Origin: Candidatus Saccharimonadota bacterium
GTDB taxonomy: Bacteria > Patescibacteriota > Saccharimonadia > Saccharimonadales > UBA4665
Direction of reading: 5' to 3'
Assembly: GCA_028289265.1 (NCBI GenBank)
Contig: JAQGGU010000067.1
Coordinates: 1 to 13,045, forward strand
Length of the DNA: 13,045 nt
Numbering within the stretch: the stretch's first letter is position 1; each line of letters begins with the position of its first letter. This document shows, piece after piece, positions 5,923 through 11,486 of this stretch. The notes beneath the pieces are model-generated. The model ran no database searches, was not told where the DNA came from, and worked only from the letters and a program-made list of their open reading frames with translations. The position numbers and the translations under genes were made by a program.

Positions 5923-6799
5923 TATTTCTATAGTTATACTTACCTATAACTGCGACCCCTGGATTAAGCGCACACTCGACAGGCTCTTAACACTACCCGG
6001 GCGGGCGGTTATCATTGCTGTCGACAATGGTTCAACTGATACAACACTCGGTATTTTGTACTCCTATGAAGACCGTATAAAAGTGGTTGCCATTGGCCGT
6101 AACATCGGTGCCGCCGCTCGTAACGTTGGCGTCAGCCATGCTACCACCCCGTATGTAGCATTTGCGGATGACGACACGATCTGGGAGCCGCACTCACTCA
6201 ATAAATGCGTACAGTACTTTGATCTATACCCCAAGCTCACCGTCATAAACGCCAAAATTGTTGTCCGTGATGAAGGCAAGCTTGACCCGATATCGGAGGA
6301 GATGGCACACAGTCCGCTCGTAGACAGCGATGGACTACCTGGACAGGTACTTCTGAGCTTTATGGGCGGTGCCACGGCAATGCGGCGCGAAGCGTTCGTC
6401 AGAGCCGGCGGCTATGAAGAAAAATTATTCCTAGGCGGAGAAGAGGAGCTGCTCGCCAGCGAGATCGTCCGCCGCGGCGGCCAGATGCGCTATCTCGATG
6501 ACATAGTCGTCCGCCATTACCCCAGCAACCAAAGTGCAGCCAAGTTGCGCCCCTATGGTATCCGCAATGCACTCTGGTTTGCCTGGCGGCGGCGGTCACT
6601 AGGCAGTGCCATAAAATGGACGAGATACATTGTGCGTTCAACCCCGAAGCGCCTGAATTTTGTAAAAGGAATTGCCGGGTTTTTCAAAGGCTTGCCTTGG
6701 GTAATTCGTACGAGGGAACCACTTCCCGAAGACATAGAACGACAGTACAAGCTTCTGGATGAGCAGCGAATCGGTGCCTCAACCCGCTCCTATAAGTAG
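5903..6799 (+). CDS. Glycosyltransferase family 2
   Basis: A GT-A enzyme of 298 aa. ISIVILTYNC (8-17) is the first strand, IIAVDNGSTD (37-46) binds the nucleotide, GRNIGAAARNVGV (65-77) is the GT2 glycine/asparagine loop, and VAFADDDTIW (85-94) holds the metal-binding DxD (Asp89-Asp91). FMGGATAMRREAFVRAGGYEE and the GGEEELLASEIVRRGG stretch are the acceptor-side helix with the conserved ED-like acidic motif. The C-terminus (about 215-298) is basic and amphipathic, as in membrane-associated GT2s. The substrate is unknown. Two starts are possible: TTG at 5891 or ATG at 5903; I prefer 5903, which fits the -10/6-nt rule. The start is buried in the palindrome at 5898-5922, suggesting control at that point. 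Confidence 0.9.
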   Translation: MKSLHTSISIVILTYNCDPWIKRTLDRLLTLPGRAVIIAVDNGSTDTTLGILYSYEDRIKVVAIGRNIGAAARNVGVSHATTPYVAFADDDTIWEPHSLNKCVQYFDLYPKLTVINAKIVVRDEGKLDPISEEMAHSPLVDSDGLPGQVLLSFMGGATAMRREAFVRAGGYEEKLFLGGEEELLASEIVRRGGQMRYLDDIVVRHYPSNQSAAKLRPYGIRNALWFAWRRRSLGSAIKWTRYIVRSTPKRLNFVKGIAGFFKGLPWVIRTREPLPEDIERQYKLLDEQRIGASTRSYK

Positions 6800-6845
6800 G
6801 CGGCATTGGGAAAACCGGTTTCCATTTTCTCCGTACATAAGCATA

Positions 6846-6874
6846 TTGACATTTGTACTAATATTTGCTAATAT
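6846..6874 (+). promoter_or_regulatory. Consensus sigma70-type promoter
   Basis: A perfect TTGACA (6846-6851), 17-bp spacer and extended -10 TGC-TAATAT (6867-6874). It is the best promoter in the window and should drive the 6913-8016 pair with an A-rich leader of about 30 nt. Confidence 0.88.
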
Positions 6875-6912
6875 AAGCATGTTAAACAATAAAACAAAAA
6901 TACGAAAAGATT

Positions 6913-7443
6913 ATGCTAAGTCCCGACAAAGTCCAAAATTTATCAATCGACCTACCTTCTCAAGTTGAAAAACGATGGGACAGTAAGCGCATCAAGGAAT
7001 TAACCCTCGTACTGGGTGCTACAGGAGTGGCCGCCCTCGGCACCATCGACGGTTTTCTGCCCCGTGACCCTGAGTTCGTACCTACCACAGTAGTATCAGG
7101 ACCAGCATTTCCAGTGGAAGCAGATTCCGATATGTACCCAGGCCAGGGCTTGCGCGACCCTATTAGGGACCCCCACCACGAGGAATCATCTTTACAAAGC
7201 TCTTATGATCCGACAAAAACGCCCGCACCGTCAGTAACCGAGGAATTTACCCGTGACGCCGCTGATATATCCACGCCTAATGGATCACATGAGTTTATTA
7301 TTGTACCCGAAGGTACTAAGCAACTTCCTATTGTATCCGCAGAAACTCCTCAGCCTTCGGAACAATACAACATTGCACAACCCACCAATGAGCAGCAAAC
7401 TAAAGCCGGTTTGCGTGCCGACGACTTCCGTCTCGCGGCCTAA
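6913..7443 (+). CDS. Single-pass membrane protein, Pro/Glu/Gln-rich ectodomain, unknown
   Basis: 176 aa. A short cytoplasmic start ends in basic residues (KRWDSKRIK), then one membrane span (about 30-49, LTLVLGATGVAALGTIDGFL), then about 125 residues rich in Pro, Glu, Asp, Ser, Thr and Gln with no clear fold. By the positive-inside rule the tail faces outward. I do not recognise a family. It is first in a two-gene unit: the CheD-like gene starts 27 nt after its stop. A consensus promoter precedes it, so expression is probably high. The leader lacks a strong Shine-Dalgarno site (only AAAAGA). An overlapping frame from the ATG at 6879 is not used because that ATG lies at the edge of the -10 region. 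Confidence 0.72.
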   Translation: MLSPDKVQNLSIDLPSQVEKRWDSKRIKELTLVLGATGVAALGTIDGFLPRDPEFVPTTVVSGPAFPVEADSDMYPGQGLRDPIRDPHHEESSLQSSYDPTKTPAPSVTEEFTRDAADISTPNGSHEFIIVPEGTKQLPIVSAETPQPSEQYNIAQPTNEQQTKAGLRADDFRLAA

Positions 7444-7470
7444 ACATGCACCTATCGCGGGAAAAAAGCC

Positions 7471-8016
7471 ATGATTAGTCACAATGCATCTCCCGGCCAA
7501 CCAGAGCAAGGACCTTCTCAGCCCATAAATGTCGGTATGCAAGGCTGGGAAAAGACTACTGCGGAATCTCCGATTATCCAAACCCACGGCCTCGGTCCTT
7601 GCATTGGTATCGCTATATACAACCCCGCCGATAAGGTAGGCCATCTGGCACATATTGCAACACCGGGTGCTGAACAACAAACTATTGCCGATTTCCTGAG
7701 TTCGGCAACCGATAACGGTGCCGCCGCTCAGAATTTACAGGTATGGGTACGAGGCGGCCAAGTCAATCGCCAAAATGCCGGATCAGAATTTATCGGGTTA
7801 TTTGGTCGGCAATCGCTTGTAGAAGGTTTGACCGCCGCTGGAATATCAGCCGAACAGATGAATGTAGAGTGGGATGAGAACCCTGTAGAATCTCAGGGAA
7901 CACGCATGAAATTGGACGCCACAACAGGGGAGTTCCAATCTTTGGTTGCTCCCGCGCCGCACGTCGCGCAAGCCATAGGGCAAGAAGCCCTCATGGGCGA
8001 ACGGCTGACCCATTAA
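7471..8016 (+). CDS. CheD-like glutamine deamidase-fold protein
   Basis: 181 aa, no signal peptide. Residues 38-61 match the CheD active-site block: THGLGPC puts Thr38 six residues before Cys44, and YNPADKVGHLAH puts His61 exactly 17 after the Cys, the Thr/Cys/His spacing of CheD as I recall it from Thermotoga CheD. Downstream, LQVWVRGGQ corresponds to the glycine-rich strand and ESQGTRMKLDATTGEF to the family's G-x-R...TG hairpin near the C-terminus. CheD deamidates glutamines in chemoreceptors and binds CheC. No chemotaxis gene is visible here, so the substrate is likely something else; the adjacent membrane protein is the obvious candidate (inference). The first 34 residues (Gln/Pro/Asn-rich) are extra relative to CheD. 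Confidence 0.72.
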   Translation: MISHNASPGQPEQGPSQPINVGMQGWEKTTAESPIIQTHGLGPCIGIAIYNPADKVGHLAHIATPGAEQQTIADFLSSATDNGAAAQNLQVWVRGGQVNRQNAGSEFIGLFGRQSLVEGLTAAGISAEQMNVEWDENPVESQGTRMKLDATTGEFQSLVAPAPHVAQAIGQEALMGERLTH

Positions 8017-8018
8017 GT

Positions 8019-8048
8019 AAAAAGCAGCTCCACGTGAGGGGAACTGCT
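8019..8048 (-). terminator. Intrinsic terminator for the 48-aa gene
   Basis: On the minus strand, a stem of 9 positions (8040-8048 with 8023-8031, one A-C mismatch) is followed by TTTTT (8023-8019). It lies between convergent genes. Confidence 0.75.
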
Positions 8049-8080
8049 GCCAAGTATTGATGATGAAGGTGGGTAGTGGG

Positions 8081-8227
8081 CTAGAAACGGCCGCCAAGGT
8101 CGTCGGAAAGTTGCAGTGATTCCTTATACTCAAGTTTGCGTGACATACGTTCGATAAAGGACCGGCGGTGCGCTACTGCAGCCTCTGAATCAATGTCTTT
8201 GTTGTTGTCGAAAAATTTCCTGGACAT
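8081..8227 (-). CDS. Small hydrophilic protein, 48 aa, unknown
   Basis: A short gene with full signals: AAGGAGG at 8240-8234, 6 nt from the ATG at 8227, and its own terminator after the stop. The product begins MSRKFFDNNKDIDSEAAV, has a basic middle (AHRRSFIERMSRKLEYK) likely helical, and ends LSDDLGGRF. No membrane span or signal peptide. An ATG 5 nt upstream (8232) is out of frame. I do not recognise a family. It is divergent from the ABC exporter operon, so the dyad-rich gap 8241-8467 probably serves both. Confidence 0.75.
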   Translation of the reverse strand: MSRKFFDNNKDIDSEAAVAHRRSFIERMSRKLEYKESLQLSDDLGGRF

Positions 8228-8368
8228 CTCATGCCTCCTTTACCTTGTTTGTATTTAATAGTCTGAAGCATAAGCCCTTAATAGTATGTGAATTATTCCG
8301 CACCGATAGTGTAAGCTTACTCACAATAGTAGACTTCTCTGTATTACCCCTGTTAAAGCTTAAGCTTT

Positions 8369-8384
8369 TGTGACGAATATCACA
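8369..8384. promoter_or_regulatory. Perfect CRP/FNR-family consensus site
   Basis: TGTGA-CGAATA-TCACA matches the CRP consensus TGTGA-N6-TCACA at all ten fixed positions. Its centre is about 50 nt upstream of the start predicted from the -10 at 8415. Whether this organism has a CRP-family regulator cannot be judged from the window. Confidence 0.5.
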
Positions 8385-8392
8385 CAAAATGT

Positions 8393-8420
8393 TTGTCGTA
8401 ATCATGCTCACTTGTATAAG
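8393..8420 (+). promoter_or_regulatory. Candidate ABC exporter promoter
   Basis: TTGTCG (8393-8398), 16-bp spacer, TATAAG (8415-8420). Start would be near 8427, leaving a leader of about 50 nt with AAGGGA (8468-8473) before the ATG. A second -10-like TATAGT lies at 8447-8452 but has only a poor -35. Confidence 0.5.
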
Positions 8421-8428
8421 TACTAGTG
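8409..8428. promoter_or_regulatory. Inverted repeat covering the -10: candidate repressor operator
   Basis: CACTTGTA (8409-8416) and TACTAGTG (8421-8428) are inverted with one mismatch around TAAG. The TATAAG -10 box sits across the centre, the usual place for a repressor of an efflux operon (TetR-like regulators are common for DrrAB-type transporters). No regulator gene is adjacent. Confidence 0.45.
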
Positions 8429-8478
8429 TAAGTATTTCAAAGTCTCTATAGTATCCTTAGAGCAAATAAGGGAATACT

Positions 8479-9438
8479 ATGGCAACAAACGAAAATGTTA
8501 TTACCGCGCGCGGACTGCGGAAGTCGTACGGTAAAATCGAGGTTCTGAAGGGCATCGACTTAACCGTACAAAAGGGAACTATGCTCGCGCTGCTCGGGCC
8601 AAACGGTGCCGGCAAGACGACAACGGTGCGCATATTAAGCACGCTTCTCAAACACGACGACGGTGAAGTACTCATAAACGGATACGACGTGTCACGCGAT
8701 GCCGACAAGGTTCGTAGCGTCATTGGCCTTACTGGTCAGTCCGCCGCGGTTGACGAGCTGCTCACGGGCCGCGAAAACCTGGTCATGATGGGCCGCCTGT
8801 ACCGGTTAACCGCCCGCAGCGCGAAAGCCCGCGCCGACGAGCTACTTGCTGAGTTCGACCTGGTAGACGCCGCCGACCGTACAGTTAAGACATACTCCGG
8901 GGGTATGCGCCGCCGCTTGGATCTGGCCGTTAGTCTCATAGCCTCGCCTCCAATTATTTTCCTTGACGAGCCAACTACCGGCCTTGACCCCAGAAGCCGT
9001 ATTGCTATGTGGGACATCATCAAAAAGCTTATGAGTGCCGGTACTACCATATTGCTCACTACTCAGTACCTGGAAGAGGCAGACCAGTTAGCTGACCGTA
9101 TCGTTGTCATCGACGGCGGCAAAGTTATCGCCGAGGGCACCGCCACGGAACTGAAGGCCAAGGTGGGTAAGGACCGCCTCGAGCTTGTATTCAAGAAAAC
9201 CAGTGATTATAAGGCAGCCGTGAAGCATCTGGGCGGGGAAGTCGTAGACACTAACGACAAAGAGCAGTCACTCGCTCTCATTATCAACGACACCAACAAG
9301 GACGTTCGCCGCGTGCTCGATACGATCGCCAGTAAAAACATCAGCGTGGAATCCATGGCAGTCCACAAACCGACACTCGATGACGTATTCCTTAGCCTCA
9401 CCGGCAAGCAAAAACAAACTACCGAGGAGGAAGCATAA
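8479..9438 (+). CDS. ABC transporter ATP-binding protein, DrrA type
   Basis: 319 aa cytoplasmic ATPase of a drug/lipid exporter of the daunorubicin-resistance (DrrA) type. Walker A GPNGAGKTT (40-48), Q-loop Gln87, signature YSGGMRRRLDLA (139-150), Walker B IIFLDEP (159-165) and D-loop TTGLD. At the switch position the usual His is Gln (LTTQYLEEADQLAD), a known trait of DrrA-like proteins. The C-terminal 90 residues (KVGKDRLELVF... and SVESMAVHKPTLDDVFLSLTG) match the DrrA C-terminal (DUF4162-like) region. AAGGGA lies 5 nt before the ATG. The stop TAA touches the ATG of the permease gene (TAAATG), so the two are translationally coupled. The substrate is unknown. Confidence 0.95.
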   Translation: MATNENVITARGLRKSYGKIEVLKGIDLTVQKGTMLALLGPNGAGKTTTVRILSTLLKHDDGEVLINGYDVSRDADKVRSVIGLTGQSAAVDELLTGRENLVMMGRLYRLTARSAKARADELLAEFDLVDAADRTVKTYSGGMRRRLDLAVSLIASPPIIFLDEPTTGLDPRSRIAMWDIIKKLMSAGTTILLTTQYLEEADQLADRIVVIDGGKVIAEGTATELKAKVGKDRLELVFKKTSDYKAAVKHLGGEVVDTNDKEQSLALIINDTNKDVRRVLDTIASKNISVESMAVHKPTLDDVFLSLTGKQKQTTEEEA

Positions 9439-10245
9439 ATGGCAGTACAACTTGAATTCCAAAGGCGCTCAAAGCTGCTTTCGACAATCACCGATTCGCT
9501 CATCATGGTAAAGCGTAGCAGCACTCACATCTTGCGCAACACCGACCAGCTACTCGGGACTTTTTTTCAGCCCATCATGTTCCTGGTATTGTTCGCTGCG
9601 GTATTTGGAAAATCTATTGAGGCAACGCTTCCTCCAGGGGTATCATACCTCAACTTTCTGCTGGCTGGCATAATAGTGCAGACAGTTGCATTCGGCTCCA
9701 CTACGACCGCAATTGCCGTTAGCAATGACCTACAGAAAGGAATTGTGGACCGCTTCCGGTCTCTGCCCATGAGCAATCTTGCCGTACTTAATGGTCATGT
9801 CATATCCGATTTGTTCAGAAATGGAATCTCTACCATCATCATGATCCTGGCCGGCCTTATCCTAGGCTTTAGAAGCCACGCGAGCGTCCTTGACTGGCTG
9901 GCTATCGTGGGATTAATACTACTATTTACCCTGGCTTTCTCATGGCTAGCAGCAATTGTCGGCGTGGTCGCCAAGAGCGTCGAGGCGGTACAGTGGCTGT
10001 CATTCATCATAGTCTTTCCGCTGACATTCGCGAGCAGCGCATTCGTAAAAGCAGACCTATTGTCCGGACCACTCAAGGTGTTTGCCGAAAATCAGCCGAT
10101 TACCCACATCATTGAAGCCATTCGCGCCCTGATGCTTGGCACTCCCCTGGGCGACCATGGTTGGCTGGCTGTCATTTGGTGCCTGGCGACTATGGCCGTA
10201 ACAATTCCTCTGGCGACACGCCTATTTGCTCGTAAATCAAGCTAA
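9439..10245 (+). CDS. ABC-2 type transporter permease, DrrB type
   Basis: 268 aa membrane subunit of the exporter whose ATPase is encoded directly upstream. It has the ABC-2 layout with about six spans: a first span after LGTFFQPIMFLVLFAAVFG, the second at YLNFLLAGIIVQTVAFG, the amphipathic coupling loop GIVDRFRSLPMSNLAVLNGH (a DrrB/ABC-2 hallmark), then spans around 125-145, 151-175, 186-200 and the last near 240-260, ending with basic RLFARKSS. GAGGAGG (9424-9430) inside the ATPase gene is its Shine-Dalgarno site. By family it forms a homodimer with two ATPases and exports lipophilic compounds. It ends 21 nt from the convergent gene at 10267 with no clear terminator. Confidence 0.94.
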   Translation: MAVQLEFQRRSKLLSTITDSLIMVKRSSTHILRNTDQLLGTFFQPIMFLVLFAAVFGKSIEATLPPGVSYLNFLLAGIIVQTVAFGSTTTAIAVSNDLQKGIVDRFRSLPMSNLAVLNGHVISDLFRNGISTIIMILAGLILGFRSHASVLDWLAIVGLILLFTLAFSWLAAIVGVVAKSVEAVQWLSFIIVFPLTFASSAFVKADLLSGPLKVFAENQPITHIIEAIRALMLGTPLGDHGWLAVIWCLATMAVTIPLATRLFARKSS

Positions 10246-10266
10246 ACTCCTGGGCCTAGCACGTCT

Positions 10267-10692
10267 CTAAAGAAGATCCGCGCACTCATCGTCGATTGAG
10301 TCGGGGTACTGCAGCCCTGCGTCTCGCGACAGATCCAGCAGCGCTTGTAGGCATTCCGTTTGAAGGTCGTTCAATTGCACCAAATCTTCCGGGGCGTTAC
10401 CAGATATAGTGCCGACCCATAATGTTCCATCGACGCGCGGATCAATGGCAAAGCCGATAGGCAAATCCTCTTCGGCTCGCCGTAATCGTATCTCATGGGC
10501 TGGTTGGCCATCTTCTTCATAAATAGCACGCACGCTTAGCAGTGCAGTTTCCCAGTCGACTCCCATACCGAACAAATCCGTGCCACCAACAGGAGTGCGC
10601 AGCACATCCACAATGCCTAGCTCGCGCAATGTTTCACCCGCTTCCACTTCTTCATAAAACAGGGGACTGAGCCCTTTATATCGCTCGTACAT
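10267..10692 (-). CDS. Hypothetical acidic protein, 141 aa
   Basis: A soluble, acidic protein with no signal peptide or membrane span and no family I recognise. It starts MYERYKGLSPLFYEE and has a middle strand-rich part (ALLSVRAIYEEDGQPAHEIRL, IGFAIDPRVDGTLWVGTISG) and a Leu-rich helical end (LQTECLQALLDLSRDAG) finishing in DDECADLL. The regular hydrophobic pattern suggests a folded alpha/beta domain. The ATG at 10692 is preceded at 6 nt by TGG-TAGAGT (10707-10699), giving a leaderless mRNA like several others in this window. It converges with the ABC permease gene. Confidence 0.7.
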   Translation of the reverse strand: MYERYKGLSPLFYEEVEAGETLRELGIVDVLRTPVGGTDLFGMGVDWETALLSVRAIYEEDGQPAHEIRLRRAEEDLPIGFAIDPRVDGTLWVGTISGNAPEDLVQLNDLQTECLQALLDLSRDAGLQYPDSIDDECADLL

Positions 10693-10698
10693 ACCAAC

Positions 10699-10707
10699 AC
10701 TCTACCA
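10699..10707 (-). promoter_or_regulatory. Extended -10 box for the 141-aa gene (leaderless)
   Basis: On the minus strand TGG-TAGAGT (4 of 6 to TATAAT) ends 6 nt before the ATG at 10692. I see no good -35 box. Confidence 0.5.
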
Positions 10708-10816
10708 AAAATTTGACTATTCCGGAAAAGGACAGCAATGCTAATAAAGTTCGCGGTCTCGGATCGAACAACGTCCTCTTAGATGACAACCTCATGGAGT
10801 AGGCCTGTCCGCAGTA

Positions 10817-10855
10817 ACTACAAAACTCCCCAGAAATCCTGGAGAGTTTTGTAGT
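10817..10855. terminator. Long hairpin, probably a bidirectional terminator
   Basis: A 17-position stem (10817-10833 with 10839-10855, a single C-A mismatch) closes on loop AAATC. The arms carry AAAA and TTTT next to the GC-rich core, so either strand gives a hairpin followed by T residues. It lies downstream of the 41-aa gene (minus). A second, weaker repeat (GTCCGA 10854-10859, TCGGAC 10872-10877) adjoins it. Confidence 0.6.
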
Positions 10856-10894
10856 CCGACCATGCATATGTTCGGACGCGTGGACTAAGCTCTT

Positions 10895-11020
10895 TTATCT
10901 ACCGGTGTCATCGAGTGCGATATCAGGGTGCAGGCAAGGCATCTCAGCAGAGAGACGAGGTATGGCATGTGTAGGGCGGAAACCTCGACGAGATATTCTG
11001 TGCGCTGTGTTTGAAGTCAT
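10895..11020 (-). CDS. Small basic protein, 41 aa, unknown
   Basis: A short gene supported by AAAGGAG (11034-11028), 7 nt before the ATG at 11020. The product begins MTSNTAHRISRRGFRPTHA, is rich in Arg, His and Pro, and ends IALDDTGR before TAA. No span, no signal peptide, no family I recognise. A candidate -10 TATAGA (11051-11046) lies within a small hairpin with arms CCGTA and TACGG (11040-11054). A long hairpin terminator lies about 40 nt past its stop. Length is too short for codon statistics, so the Shine-Dalgarno site and terminator are the main support. Confidence 0.55.
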   Translation of the reverse strand: MTSNTAHRISRRGFRPTHAIPRLSAEMPCLHPDIALDDTGR

Positions 11021-11095
11021 AAGTCATCTCCTTTACATACCGTAGTCTATACGGTTAAGCAGAAGCAAGTTATGAAATATCTTACTAAACGTATG

Positions 11096-11107
11096 CAATC
11101 ATGATTG
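11096..11107. repeat. Perfect 12-bp palindrome
   Basis: CAATCATGATTG lies just past the 3' end of the 123-aa gene and upstream of the 41-aa gene. It could be a regulator site for the 41-aa gene, or chance. Confidence 0.35.
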
Positions 11108-11114
11108 GATATGT

Positions 11115-11486
11115 TTACTTTTCTGATGGCGCTTCATCATCGCGACGATTAAGATACCGCACAACAGCCTCGCCAAGCCGCACGGCAAGGTCGCGTGCCG
11201 CCATGTCGCCAGGAACAAAAGTTGCCTCGTTGCCCGGTACGGGGCCACGTATCATAGCGCCATCGCGGGTGATGAATTCTTGCGGAGATTCTATGTCACC
11301 TAGCTTTCCTGTTACTTCTTCGCGCATAACATAGCCGAACAGGGGAGTGGGATGATCGCGGGCGAAAATAGGATCAGGCGCTATCTGCTCCGCGTTCATC
11401 ATCTCCAGAAATATTCGTACGATCTCCTGCCCATGCTGCACGGGCGTTTGCCGATCCCCGGGATTACCCGATTGTGGTTCACTCAT
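11115..11486 (-). CDS. Hypothetical protein, 123 aa, coupled to SGNH esterase
   Basis: A soluble protein with no recognised family. It begins MSEPQSGNPGDRQTPVQHG (disordered), then a helix EIVRIFLEMMNAEQ, a central part with PLFGYVMREEVTGKLGD, and a helical end DLAVRLGEAVVRYLNRRDDEAPSEK. The ATG at 11486 overlaps the stop of the SGNH gene as ATGA, and GGGGGAGG (11502-11495) stands 8 nt upstream; both argue against the longer frame starting at 11519. The 4-nt overlap implies translational coupling and perhaps a shared role. The product is cytoplasmic while the upstream product is exported, so direct interaction is not assured. Confidence 0.72.
   Translation of the reverse strand: MSEPQSGNPGDRQTPVQHGQEIVRIFLEMMNAEQIAPDPIFARDHPTPLFGYVMREEVTGKLGDIESPQEFITRDGAMIRGPVPGNEATFVPGDMAARDLAVRLGEAVVRYLNRRDDEAPSEK

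Larger units (their letters stand above)
8307..8432. promoter_or_regulatory. Dyad-rich control region between 48-aa gene and ABC exporter
   Basis: Within the 251-nt intergenic region (8228-8478) I see GTAAGCTTAC (8311-8320, perfect palindrome), AAAGCTTAAGCTTT (8355-8368, perfect palindrome), the CRP-like site at 8369-8384, an 8-4-8 inverted repeat at 8409-8428, and TAGTGTAAG repeated directly at 8307-8315 and 8424-8432. No gene of its own is credible here. Confidence 0.6.

Noticed and set aside
6879..6968. 29-codon frame overlapping the start of the 176-aa gene, a possible leader peptide
   Set aside because: Its ATG lies 4 nt after the -10 box, before or at the expected transcript start, and it has no ribosome site.
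7285..7680. 131-aa minus-strand frame across the membrane protein/CheD-like junction
   Set aside because: It lies antisense to the conserved CheD-like active-site block and to the coding pair driven by a consensus promoter.
8229..8411. 60-aa minus-strand frame upstream of the 48-aa gene
   Set aside because: It overlaps the Shine-Dalgarno site of the 48-aa gene and the dyad-rich control region, and its product shows no protein-like pattern.
10755..10790. T-loop-like GTTCGATCC on the minus strand (10769-10761), hinting at a tRNA
   Set aside because: The flanking bases do not form a T stem (only the closing pair and two others fit) and no matching acceptor, D or anticodon arms can be drawn.
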